NCBI GenBank assembly: GCA_041623895.1
Contig: JBFJVZ010000022.1
Coordinates: 1 to 32,508, forward strand
Direction of reading: 5' to 3'
Origin: JBFJVZ01 sp041623895
Lineage (GTDB): Bacteria > Planctomycetota > Planctomycetia > Pirellulales > Pirellulaceae
Length of the DNA stretch: 32,508 nucleotides
The notes beneath the pieces are model-generated. The model worked only from the letters and a program-made list of their open reading frames with translations. It did no database searches and was not told the DNA's origin. The position numbers were made by a program, and so were the translations under genes. Shown one piece after another: positions 1 to 7,643 of the stretch (its first letter is position 1; each line of letters opens with the position of its first letter).

Positions 1-54
1 GCAGATCCAATAGCGGCCGCAGGGATGTTGGCGCGCTGCTCAGCTTGGCCGTTC

Positions 55-59
55 AAGGA
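55..59 (+). promoter_or_regulatory. Shine-Dalgarno site deciding the TadE-like start
   Basis: AAGGA lies 7 nt before the ATG at 67. No comparable site precedes the in-frame ATG at 25, so translation of the TadE-like gene most likely begins at 67. Confidence 0.6.
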
Positions 60-66
60 TGCAATA

Positions 67-579
67 ATGGAAATGGTTTCTACAGCGAACAGGAATCGCC
101 GATCACGACTCCGGCCAAATCGACGCCGAGGAGTCGAGGTGCTGGAATTAATTGTGGTGCTGCCAATCCTATTCCTGACTTTGATCGCCGCGATCCAATT
201 CGCATCTGTGATCGCCGTCGACACGACTCTCAGTCATGCTTCCACGGAAGCCTCGCGTCTGGCAGCGCTGGGTTGCCGGGAAGACGCGATCACCGACCGT
301 GTGAACGAGTTTCTGACGATTCATAACACGTCGCTTGGTGGCGGAGCCCGAATCGTGATCGAAAATGATTCGGGGATCGTTCAGTCAACCGGTGATCGCG
401 CGTTGACCAGCGCCACGATTGGTTCTCCCCTTGCAACTGGCTACGTCCGCGCCACGCTGCTGGTGTCCACCGACGCGCAGCCGATCCCAAATTTATTGCG
501 AGCTTACTGCGTCGATTTTAGCGGCAAACAATCCGAGCACGTGTCAGTTGCTTTGTTGCCAACCTGTGATTGTCCCTAG
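67..579 (+). CDS. TadE-like pseudopilin
   Basis: Predicted minor pseudopilin of a Tad (type IVc) pilus, inserted in the inner membrane and processed by the prepilin peptidase encoded at 4631. The 170-residue protein begins with a very basic leader (residues about 7-21, rich in R and N). A Gly at about 22 follows, then VEVLELIVVLPILFL, which gives the Gly/Glu+5 pattern of class III prepilins, and one transmembrane helix to about residue 50. The rest is extracytoplasmic and has three cysteines, with C-D-C near the end. TadE proteins are usually 150-200 residues, so the length fits. The start at 67 is preferred over the in-frame ATG at 25 because AAGGA lies 7 nt upstream. The next gene begins 23 nt downstream. 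A TAG at 11-13 in another frame may end an upstream gene, perhaps a second TadE/TadG-type protein, but too little is visible to say. Confidence 0.8.
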   Translation: MEMVSTANRNRRSRLRPNRRRGVEVLELIVVLPILFLTLIAAIQFASVIAVDTTLSHASTEASRLAALGCREDAITDRVNEFLTIHNTSLGGGARIVIENDSGIVQSTGDRALTSATIGSPLATGYVRATLLVSTDAQPIPNLLRAYCVDFSGKQSEHVSVALLPTCDCP

Positions 580-602
580 AGAGCAAAAAAACGCACACAC
601 TC

Positions 603-2273
603 ATGTCCACTGCCCAAGCGGATCGCGAACTCGCGTCAACCGAGCATCTGCACAAGCTGGCTCCCGTCCTGGGAGAGCAGTGGCAGATGTCGTGGACATT
701 CACTGCGCTGGTTGGCTGGTTTGCTGCTTTGTTTTTGCTGATCAACCACACGCCGCTGGCATTGGATCACACCTGGCATCATGCCAATCTGGGTGGCCAG
801 ATCGTCCAACACGGTGCGCTGCCAACTGGATTGCTAAACGTGCCGTTGTCCGAAGGTATGCCGCTGATTGCGGAGTCATGGTTGTTTGACAGCGCTGTAT
901 TCCTGGTCGCCAGTGACCTTGGGCCTAATGCGATTAGCGCAATGATCGCCATCCTCGCATCTGTCGCCGTCTGGTTGTGGTGCGGATTGATATATCGAGC
1001 AAGTGCCAGCATCGGTTTTACATTCTTCTCTGCGATCGTGCTGGGGCTCGGCTGGACAACGCAATATGCGTCGCTGCAGCCACAGTTGCCGGGCATGTTG
1101 ATCTTCGCTGCCGTGATTTGGGTAATCCTGCCGGCAAAACCGTTTGGGAAATTGGCGATCGATAAAGAAATAGAAGCGAACGATGCGATTTCAAGTTGGC
1201 GGTGGCTGGCAGTCGCCATTCTGTTCGCCACATGGAGCAATGTTGACGGCTCATTTTGGCTGGGGTTGTTTGTGCTACTGGGCATCGCACTGGGAAAAGC
1301 ATTCGCAGGTTGTCGTCAAGCGGGGCTGCGCGTCGGGCTCCTATCCAGCGACACACAGCGTTGGGTTCTGCTGTTGCAATTTTCGTTTTTGGCAACCCTG
1401 TTGAATCCGCTGCACATTCGGCTTTGGCAATATGCCGTCACCGATAAGTTGGATGCGCTGGTTCACGGTGTCTGGCACGGTGCCGGGCTGTACATGCCGA
1501 CGGTCACGGGCCTAACGATCGTGGGGCTACTGGGATACGTCGCTTGGAGCCTGTTGAAAAGCAAACGAAATATCGAGCCCGCTGAGATTGTCGTGACGGT
1601 TCTCCTGGCGGGTCTTGTTGCCGTATCTTCAGCCAAAGTCTACTGGTGTCTCCCTGTGCTGCTGATGATCGCGGCAGGTCACCGAAACCCAGTTGCGCCC
1701 ACCGGTACCAAGGCCGAGGAAAAACCATCAGCCGATGCTGACGAAAGCCCACCCCTGCGGTTTGCCGGCACGCTGCTTTGTTTATTGTTCATCTGGTGCG
1801 CTTTCGCGCTCTCGACCGTCAGTGCACCTGTCTTGGGCGGAGTAGCCCGTTCCCAAGATCGCATGTTTCATGCTGATGTACCGCGGGACGTGAGCCAGTA
1901 TTTGCGCAATCGCGCAACTCGCGAACCCCAAGAATTCGGCTGGACCGACGCGAAAACTCCGCTCACCTTCGGGCCGGCAGACTGGTCAGACTGGCTGCTC
2001 TGGGACGGCGGTAGCGACACGCGAGTTTTCGCAAGTTCGCAAATCAGACAGCTCCCGCAGCGAACGCAATTCGATTATCACAAAGTCTTCCATGGCCAGC
2101 CGGGCTGGGATCGGATCTTGGATCGCTATGCCGTGGTAACGTTGGTGATCGATAAAGCTCGCCAGCCAAAGTTGTCCAGCGAAGTCATGCGCCACGGCGA
2201 TTGGCAACTTGTGCTGGAAACATCACGTTCGCTAATCCTTGAGCGTGTCAGCCGTGCGGGAGGCGAATCATGA
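603..2273 (+). CDS. Polytopic membrane protein, GT-C glycosyltransferase-like
   Basis: A 556-residue protein with about ten hydrophobic segments between residues 35 and 420 and a soluble C-terminal domain of about 140 residues. Just after the first membrane segment there is an Asp followed by HTWHHANLGGQIVQHG, then PLIAESWLFD. A periplasmic acidic residue before an amphipathic helix and a Gly-x-Pro is typical of GT-C enzymes that use lipid-linked sugars. I infer a glycosyltransferase-like fold and cannot name a substrate. The stop overlaps the next start by 4 nt (ATGA at 2270-2273), which implies translational coupling with the barrel-pilin fusion, so a role in pilin modification is possible. 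The ATG at 603 is used. A TTG at 570 overlapping the upstream stop is the alternative and would add 11 residues. Neither has a strong ribosome site. It could also be a membrane protein with no enzymatic role. Confidence 0.72.
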   Translation: MSTAQADRELASTEHLHKLAPVLGEQWQMSWTFTALVGWFAALFLLINHTPLALDHTWHHANLGGQIVQHGALPTGLLNVPLSEGMPLIAESWLFDSAVFLVASDLGPNAISAMIAILASVAVWLWCGLIYRASASIGFTFFSAIVLGLGWTTQYASLQPQLPGMLIFAAVIWVILPAKPFGKLAIDKEIEANDAISSWRWLAVAILFATWSNVDGSFWLGLFVLLGIALGKAFAGCRQAGLRVGLLSSDTQRWVLLLQFSFLATLLNPLHIRLWQYAVTDKLDALVHGVWHGAGLYMPTVTGLTIVGLLGYVAWSLLKSKRNIEPAEIVVTVLLAGLVAVSSAKVYWCLPVLLMIAAGHRNPVAPTGTKAEEKPSADADESPPLRFAGTLLCLLFIWCAFALSTVSAPVLGGVARSQDRMFHADVPRDVSQYLRNRATREPQEFGWTDAKTPLTFGPADWSDWLLWDGGSDTRVFASSQIRQLPQRTQFDYHKVFHGQPGWDRILDRYAVVTLVIDKARQPKLSSEVMRHGDWQLVLETSRSLILERVSRAGGES

Positions 2274-3856
2274 AGGGGAACGAATCGATCAATCGCAGAA
2301 CGGCCCTGTTTGCATTCTCGCAATCTACTTTGTTGCCAGTGGGCGTCTTTGCGGCCATACGGGCGCGAGCATCAAAAACCGCTCGTCTCCAGCAGTTGCC
2401 AGAGCTGCGAACGCAACCGATTCAAGTTAAACCAACCCACGATCTGCCCGCGGTTGTCTCAGACGATCAATTGATTCAGACGCTTTCCCGGTTGCGACTA
2501 CCGCGAACAGACTCGCCAGCCAAGGTGAATCATGTCGACCACGCCCTGCGAATGTGGGGACACAAAGTTGTGTTCGAAGACGACAACGTGATGGACGGAG
2601 CTGAGTTGCTGTCGATCTTGGTGGACGATCATGCACTGCGGTCAAACTGGGGCAAAGATGTCAGACCGCTGCTGCTGGAAACACCCGAGGGAATTCGCGT
2701 CCGCACGCAAGAAGGTAATGCAACCGCTAGCCACGTTGACCATACGTTGGCAACGCTGACGGAGATTGGCGTGCCGCTGACAAAAAAGATTCGCACGCGA
2801 TCGGGCGAGTTTCAGGTCAAAGACGTCTTGAATCGAGCCTTGCGGACCTTTTCGCTGAACCAACCAGAATACGAGTGGACGGCGCTGGCGCTCGGTTTGT
2901 ACGCCGACGGACCAATCTCGTTTTCAACAACGGATGGTCAAGTCATCGACTTTGATCTTCTGACCAAGCGTCTGATGCGGGAATCGCTTGGACACGGTGT
3001 CTGTTACGGTGGGCACCGGCTGTTCACGCTTGCCATGCTGATGCGAATCGACAGCGACGAGCATCGAATTTTTTCAGACACCACGCGCTTACGAGTCGAC
3101 AGTCATTTGGCCGCTGCCACGCAGCGACTCTATCGAACACAACACCGCGAGGGCTTCTGGGATCGTGCCTGGCCCGGTTACAAAGTTCCAAGCAAACAGG
3201 ATTTGTGGACTCAAGGCGCAAGACTTGTCGCTACCGGACACGCCCTGGAATGGTGGGCGATGGTTGCGGACGAACGACTTTTGCCTCCGCGCGAAACAAT
3301 CGTTCGCGCGGGCCAATGGCTGGTTCGTGAAATCGAAACATTGCAAGACTCCAGCGTGAAAAAGAATTACACGTTTCTGACGCATGCCGGTCGAGCACTC
3401 TCGCTTTGGCGAGCTGAACTTCCAGCCGACTCATGGACGCGACTTGCACCAACGTTGTCTGAGCAGAAACGCATGCCAGTCAGTGCCCCGACGAGCGAGC
3501 CAGCTTCCTTGTGGCAGGACGAACGTGGCTTCCTGCTGTCGATCGAATTCATCTTTCTGGCAACGCTGACGATCATCGGATTGCTGGTAGGTTTTGCAGT
3601 TTTTCGCGACGCGATGGTACAGGAATTGGGCGACACTGCCGCGAGTGTCGCAAGTTTGTCACAAACGTTTCAGTACCAAGGCGAGACTGAGGCGGGAACG
3701 TTCGGCAACGGTGTTTCCGCGATCGACTATGACGCGTCCGTTGCCGGCAGCTCATATGCCGACGCGGCGGACTTCGGCGAAGCCGTACTCGACGCCTCGG
3801 GGCAAGCTCCCGTCTGTATTCTGATTGAAGCATCGAGTGTGGAGAACGAAGGATGA
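2270..3856 (+). CDS. Alpha-helical barrel-like protein fused to a C-terminal pilin-like module
   Basis: A 528-residue protein of two parts. Residues 1-30 contain a hydrophobic stretch after an RR pair. Residues about 60-410 are mostly helical, with regularly spaced pieces such as EYEWTALALGLY, HGVCYGGHRLFTLAM and TGHALEWWAM. These recall alpha/alpha-toroid enzymes, and GHALEWW resembles the GH-x-x-EW signature of N-acylglucosamine 2-epimerases; this is only a resemblance. From residue 417 (DERGFLLSIEF) the protein becomes a pilin-like module: an acidic-Gly junction, a Glu, a 22-residue hydrophobic helix, then FRDAMVQELGDTA and a tail with GSSYAD and APVC. The same module forms the genes at 3853, 4256 and 9745. 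ATGA overlaps join it to both neighbours. Prepilin-peptidase cleavage at the internal Gly would separate the two parts; otherwise the barrel would stay attached to a membrane helix. The function is unknown. Confidence 0.75.
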   Translation: MKGNESINRRTALFAFSQSTLLPVGVFAAIRARASKTARLQQLPELRTQPIQVKPTHDLPAVVSDDQLIQTLSRLRLPRTDSPAKVNHVDHALRMWGHKVVFEDDNVMDGAELLSILVDDHALRSNWGKDVRPLLLETPEGIRVRTQEGNATASHVDHTLATLTEIGVPLTKKIRTRSGEFQVKDVLNRALRTFSLNQPEYEWTALALGLYADGPISFSTTDGQVIDFDLLTKRLMRESLGHGVCYGGHRLFTLAMLMRIDSDEHRIFSDTTRLRVDSHLAAATQRLYRTQHREGFWDRAWPGYKVPSKQDLWTQGARLVATGHALEWWAMVADERLLPPRETIVRAGQWLVREIETLQDSSVKKNYTFLTHAGRALSLWRAELPADSWTRLAPTLSEQKRMPVSAPTSEPASLWQDERGFLLSIEFIFLATLTIIGLLVGFAVFRDAMVQELGDTAASVASLSQTFQYQGETEAGTFGNGVSAIDYDASVAGSSYADAADFGEAVLDASGQAPVCILIEASSVENEG

Positions 3857-4245
3857 TCGAGATTCCAGCGGTTAAGAATCAGACATTCCAGTCAGGTCAA
3901 CCTGATCTGTGGAAAGACGAGCGCGGAGCAACGTTAACCATCGAGCTGATCCTGATGGCAACCGTGATTGGGCTGGGGGCAGTTGTTGCGCTGGCAGCCT
4001 TTCGTGATTCAGTATCGCAGGAGTTCGGCGATGCGTCAGCTGGACTGGCCAGCATCGATCATGGTTACCAGTACAACGCCATCGCCAAGATTGACCGCAT
4101 CGACAATATGCGGTTCGACCTGACCGTGTCGGGTTCGGCTTACGTCGACGAAAGCAACTATTGCGAACCCACGACGCTTGATCCCGTCGACGACGCGCCG
4201 ATGTGCATGCAGTTCTCGACCGCAATGATTCAAGACGAGGGCTAA
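3853..4245 (+). CDS. Small Flp-like pilin/pseudopilin (paralogue 2)
   Basis: A 130-residue single-helix protein. Residues 20-45 read DERGATLTIELILMATVIGL: an acidic-Gly junction, a Glu six residues on, and a hydrophobic helix. AAFRDSVSQEFGDASA and a YQYN segment follow, and the C-terminus carries GSAYVDES and APMC. Each element matches the end of the preceding 528-residue protein, so the two are paralogues and probably arose by duplication. I infer a pilus subunit or pseudopilin processed by the A24 peptidase at 4631. It is longer than a canonical Flp pilin (about 50-70 residues), so it may be a minor subunit. The ATG overlaps the previous stop by 4 nt. It has two cysteines after the helix, which could form a disulfide. 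Confidence 0.78.
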   Translation: MIEIPAVKNQTFQSGQPDLWKDERGATLTIELILMATVIGLGAVVALAAFRDSVSQEFGDASAGLASIDHGYQYNAIAKIDRIDNMRFDLTVSGSAYVDESNYCEPTTLDPVDDAPMCMQFSTAMIQDEG

Positions 4246-4255
4246 GGCGACCGCA

Positions 4256-4621
4256 ATGAAACTACATGTTCAAAGGATCTGCTGCGCCGCGGACTCATTC
4301 CAGCTTGATGAGGACGGAAGCGTTGGCTGGGTCGGGTTGATTCTGATCACGTCAATTGTTTCGCTGGGAATGATTGTCGGACTGTCCACCTACCGCAGTC
4401 ACGTGCTGCAACAGTTTGGTGACGCTGCCGTCGCCGTGCGAAGTTTGCGGCAGTCGTACAGTTACGAAGTGCAGATTGATGTAAACAGAAATGGTGTTTT
4501 TGGTGACGGTGAGGACTGCCTACTGCAAGCTGATTTTGCCGATACAGTCGATTTGTTCGACACTCCCGACAACCCGCCCGCCTGCATGAACCTGGTCGCC
4601 GCTCCCGAGGATGAAAGCTGA
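4256..4621 (+). CDS. Divergent small pilin-like protein (paralogue 3)
   Basis: A 121-residue single-helix protein of the same family as its upstream neighbours. The leader ends in DEDGSVGWVGLILI, the helix follows, and then STYRSHVLQQFGDAAVAVRSLRQSYSYE lines up with FRDSVSQEFGDASA and YQYN of paralogue 2. The tail ends with PPACMN, matching the P-x-C motif of the others. The conserved Glu of the pilin signal is replaced: the residue six after the Gly is Gly, with Val before it. This could alter assembly, since Glu5 pairs with the N-terminus of the neighbouring subunit in type IV pilins. AAGG at 4244-4247 is 8 nt before the ATG. The gene begins 10 nt after paralogue 2 and is clearly in the same operon. 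Confidence 0.72.
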   Translation: MKLHVQRICCAADSFQLDEDGSVGWVGLILITSIVSLGMIVGLSTYRSHVLQQFGDAAVAVRSLRQSYSYEVQIDVNRNGVFGDGEDCLLQADFADTVDLFDTPDNPPACMNLVAAPEDES

Positions 4622-4630
4622 TTTTTTAAA

Positions 4631-5113
4631 ATGGAAACAACGACAATCTTACAATTCGCTTGTGTGGCCGTATTTACGCTCGTCGCGACCGCAACCGACT
4701 TGCGAAATCGAAGCATCCCCAATTGGCTGACGGTGTGGTCAGCGATCATCGGACTTGTCTTTCACACGGTTGTCCGCGGCGTCCCCGGGCTGTGGTTCGC
4801 ACTCGGTGGCTTCGGTGTCGGCTTCGGCATCCTGCTGGTGTTGTGGCTAATCGGCGGCGGCGGCGGCGGCGACGTCAAACTGATGGGCGCCATCGGGGCT
4901 TGGCTGGGCCCGATGAACACTCTGTTTGTTTTCATCCTCAGTGTTGTGTTTGCGCTGGTTTGCATCAGCTGCGTCGTCGTTTACGGGCTTTTCCGCAACG
5001 CTGGTAGAGAAAGCAAAGCAACCAATGTCGTAAAGAAAACGATTCCGTACGCCGTGCCGTGCGGATTATCAACGTGGTCGATAGTGCTGATGAGAATTCT
5101 CACGCATCAATAA
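4631..5113 (+). CDS. A24 family prepilin peptidase (TadV/CpaA type)
   Basis: Inner-membrane aspartic peptidase that cleaves the leaders of Tad prepilins. The 160-residue length fits the short TadV/CpaA group, which lacks the N-methyltransferase domain of PilD. Both catalytic aspartates are visible: Asp23 in TDLRNRSIPNW and Asp81 in the GxGD-type motif GGGGGGDVKLMG. At least four membrane segments surround them. The Gly run before Asp81 is encoded by six GGC codons in a row (4853-4870), longer than the usual two or three Gly. The gene follows paralogue 3 by 9 nt and precedes CpaB. Its substrates are presumably the pilin-like proteins on either side. Confidence 0.9.
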   Translation: METTTILQFACVAVFTLVATATDLRNRSIPNWLTVWSAIIGLVFHTVVRGVPGLWFALGGFGVGFGILLVLWLIGGGGGGDVKLMGAIGAWLGPMNTLFVFILSVVFALVCISCVVVYGLFRNAGRESKATNVVKKTIPYAVPCGLSTWSIVLMRILTHQ

Positions 5114-5144
5114 TTGGAACGTCAAATCAGTCTTGACTCATGGC

Positions 5145-5151
5145 AAGGAGG
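5145..5151 (+). promoter_or_regulatory. Strong Shine-Dalgarno site of cpaB
   Basis: AAGGAGG, the strongest ribosome site in the pilus operon, lies 5 nt before the ATG at 5157. It excludes the upstream in-frame TTG at 5133 as the start. Confidence 0.75.
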
Positions 5152-5156
5152 CGAGC

Positions 5157-6212
5157 ATGCAAAAAACAAATTCTGCGACTGTACTGCTGATGTTCGTGGC
5201 GGTCCTGTTTGGACTGTTGGGAGTGTATGCATTTCGGCAAATGGGCAAGCCAGAAACCACTCAGCGCGCGGCCGCACCACCACAAACGACGATCCCGATG
5301 GCAAGCCGGGACCTGCCCATTGGCCGAGTCGTGGCGCTCAGTGATGTCGCTTTGGTCAAAATGACCAAGGAGCAAATCAAATTGCAGGGCATCACAGGTA
5401 TGTTCATGTCCGACCCGCAACAGATTATCGGTTCGACGGTGATGACGGAAATCAAACGAGGTGAAACGTTTCACACGCGGCAGTTCTATGCCGAGGGTTT
5501 TCGCCCCAATGTGACGGACCGCCTGCAGCCGGGGCAACGAGCCGTCACGATTCTCCTGGACAGTGAAGATGCCTTACACGGATACGCTAACGCGGGTCAA
5601 CGCGTGGACATCATCTTTCGTATTGACCGCGAGACCGACGGTCCGGGCGGCCGTGATCGATCAAGCAGGTCGACAAGCAATTATTACACCAGCAGCAATG
5701 GCGCGACCGGATGGGAAAACCCCCAGTACGCTTCATCGACGGTAACGTTGATCCAGGGAGTTGAGATTCTTGCGCTGGAAAACAATACCGTGCAAGAAAA
5801 CGCTCAAGAGCTTCCGCTTAACCAAACAGTACGTGTGACGATTGCCGTCACGCCCGAACAAGCGGAAACGCTGCGGACCGTTGAAGGCCAAGGAGCTTTT
5901 TCTCTGTCGTTGCGCAACCCAGCGGACAATGAGATCGTTGAGCCGATATCTGCGAAGTCGTTGGCGGAACTGTTGGGCACCCGGCCGGAACCCGCAAGCA
6001 CCGAGCGACGCCTTGAACAACTGGAGGTGTACCGAGGTTCCTCGGTCAGACGATTGACCTTCGATGGTTCGCACCCGTTGGCCGTTCGCATCAACCCAGC
6101 GCAGTTTCAGCAACAAGCAGACGACGGGGAGATCGATGTGAATACGACATCGAATCGGGGATCATTGAACCTGACCTCGGAACCGGACGATGTGACGAAG
6201 CAACCGTTTTAG
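5157..6212 (+). CDS. cpaB: Flp pilus assembly protein CpaB/RcpC
   Basis: Periplasmic assembly factor of Tad pili that works with the secretin. The 351-residue protein has an N-terminal membrane anchor or uncleaved signal (residues 6-25). A SAF-like domain follows (about 45-115: TTIPMASRDLPIGRVV, then STVMTEIKRGETF), and then the RcpC domain with QPGQRAVTILLDSEDALHGYANAGQ-type sequence. A Gly-Gln-x-Val-Asp-Ile-Ile stretch (GQRVDIIFRID) is typical of CpaB. A polar Arg/Ser-rich insert lies at about residues 160-190, and the C-terminal 90 residues are less conserved. It precedes CpaF directly. The canonical order places the secretin between them; here the secretin is encoded on the opposite strand at 11647-13431. 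Confidence 0.88.
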   Translation: MQKTNSATVLLMFVAVLFGLLGVYAFRQMGKPETTQRAAAPPQTTIPMASRDLPIGRVVALSDVALVKMTKEQIKLQGITGMFMSDPQQIIGSTVMTEIKRGETFHTRQFYAEGFRPNVTDRLQPGQRAVTILLDSEDALHGYANAGQRVDIIFRIDRETDGPGGRDRSSRSTSNYYTSSNGATGWENPQYASSTVTLIQGVEILALENNTVQENAQELPLNQTVRVTIAVTPEQAETLRTVEGQGAFSLSLRNPADNEIVEPISAKSLAELLGTRPEPASTERRLEQLEVYRGSSVRRLTFDGSHPLAVRINPAQFQQQADDGEIDVNTTSNRGSLNLTSEPDDVTKQPF

Positions 6213-6245
6213 CCGAGAACGTAGTACCCAAGACACAAACCACGG

Positions 6246-7643
6246 ATGGTGATCGTGCTCTTTACAGCCAAGCCAAAATCGAAAGCTGAGTCCAACACGG
6301 CGTCGCCGCGCAATGACGGCGAACCGATGACAGCAGCATATCTAAATGGCACACCTTCGGATTCCGACGCCTACCTTGCTTTGAAGGAGCATTTGCATCA
6401 GCGGCTTGTCTCTTCATTGGATCTGGCTTTGGTCGAGCAGGTTGATGACCCGGCGGTCAAGGGCGAAGTCGAGCGATTGACAAGGCAATTGATCGATGTC
6501 GAGTCAACAAGTCTCTCCGGCGAGATGCGAGAACGCTTGTTCAACGATCTTCAAGATGAGTTGTTTCGCTTTGGCCCGCTGGAACGATTGCTCCAGGATC
6601 CGACCGTCAGCGACATCTTGGTCAACAGCGCCACAGAGGTTTATATCGAACGTAATGGATGTTTGGAACGCACGGATGTGATGTTCGCGGGTGACGATCA
6701 TTTGATCCGAATCGTGCAACGCATCGTCGGCATGGTCGGTCGTCGGCTGGATCGTGCCAGCCCGCTTGTGGATGCCCGACTGCCAGATGGCTCACGCGTG
6801 AATGCGGTCATCCAGCCATTGTCGCTTGACAGTCCCAAACTTTCGATTCGACGTTTCGTGGCAACGAATTTCGATCTGCAGGTGCTATGTACCGGCGGCT
6901 CACTGACCGAGCAGATGGCGTCATTTCTGCAAGCCGCGATTGCGGCAAAGACCAGCATCCTCTTTTCCGGCGGAACCGGCGCCGGCAAGACCACGTTGCT
7001 GAGCGCACTCTCTGCTTCGATACCTCGGGATGAACGCATCGTGACGATCGAAGATTCCGCCGAACTGGTGCTTCAGCATCCACATGTCGTCAGCTTGGAA
7101 ACACGTCCCGCGAATCAAGAGGGAAGTGGAGAGTACACGGTTCGCGACCTGGTTCGTAACAGCTTGCGGATGCGACCAGATCGGATCATCGTCGGCGAAG
7201 TTCGCGGAGCGGAAGCGATCGACATGATCCAAGCGATGAACACGGGTCACGAAGGCAGTATGACAACCCTGCATGCCAATGGAACCAAAGATGCGCTGTC
7301 GCGGTTGCAGCTGATGGTGGCCATGTCACGTGTTGATTTGCCGCCGACAACCGTGCGCGAGTGCATTGCGTTGGCGATTCCCTTGATTGTGCAAATCGCA
7401 AGACTCCGCGGGGGCGTGCGACGAGTGACGAGTATTTCAGAGTTACGCAGCGATGGATCGGGTAATCTGGACGTCGCGGATATCTTTCGGTTCGTTCCCA
7501 CGGGTGTTGATGATTCCGGACGATCGGTCGGCCACTTTGAAACAACCGGCCACCTCCCCAGCTTTCTTCCTAAACTGCAAGAGCAAGGCATCCCGCTTGA
7601 CGTTTCCATCTTCAATCCTCAGTCGGATGCGACCAATCGATGA
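6246..7643 (+). CDS. cpaF: CpaF/TadA family pilus assembly ATPase
   Basis: Cytoplasmic secretion ATPase that powers Tad pilus assembly. The 465-residue protein has an N-terminal helical domain (to about 190, including the conserved block FGPLERLLQDPTVSDILVN). The RecA-like ATPase core follows: Walker A GGTGAGKTT at about 241-249, an Asp/Glu box at VTIEDSAEL, Walker B region RIIVGEVRGAEA at about 312, and the His box TTLHAN. All ATPase motifs are intact. The ATG at 6246 has no clear ribosome site; an in-frame ATG at 6327 (27 residues later) is a possible alternative, since the first 30 residues are low in conserved features. Its stop overlaps tadB by 4 nt. No TadZ/CpaE localisation protein is encoded beside it, unlike most Tad loci. 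Confidence 0.93.
   Translation: MVIVLFTAKPKSKAESNTASPRNDGEPMTAAYLNGTPSDSDAYLALKEHLHQRLVSSLDLALVEQVDDPAVKGEVERLTRQLIDVESTSLSGEMRERLFNDLQDELFRFGPLERLLQDPTVSDILVNSATEVYIERNGCLERTDVMFAGDDHLIRIVQRIVGMVGRRLDRASPLVDARLPDGSRVNAVIQPLSLDSPKLSIRRFVATNFDLQVLCTGGSLTEQMASFLQAAIAAKTSILFSGGTGAGKTTLLSALSASIPRDERIVTIEDSAELVLQHPHVVSLETRPANQEGSGEYTVRDLVRNSLRMRPDRIIVGEVRGAEAIDMIQAMNTGHEGSMTTLHANGTKDALSRLQLMVAMSRVDLPPTTVRECIALAIPLIVQIARLRGGVRRVTSISELRSDGSGNLDVADIFRFVPTGVDDSGRSVGHFETTGHLPSFLPKLQEQGIPLDVSIFNPQSDATNR

Noticed and set aside
4853..4870. GGC x6 tract in the prepilin peptidase gene
   Set aside because: It was considered as a phase-variation tract, but a triplet repeat cannot shift the frame, and it encodes the Gly run before catalytic Asp81.
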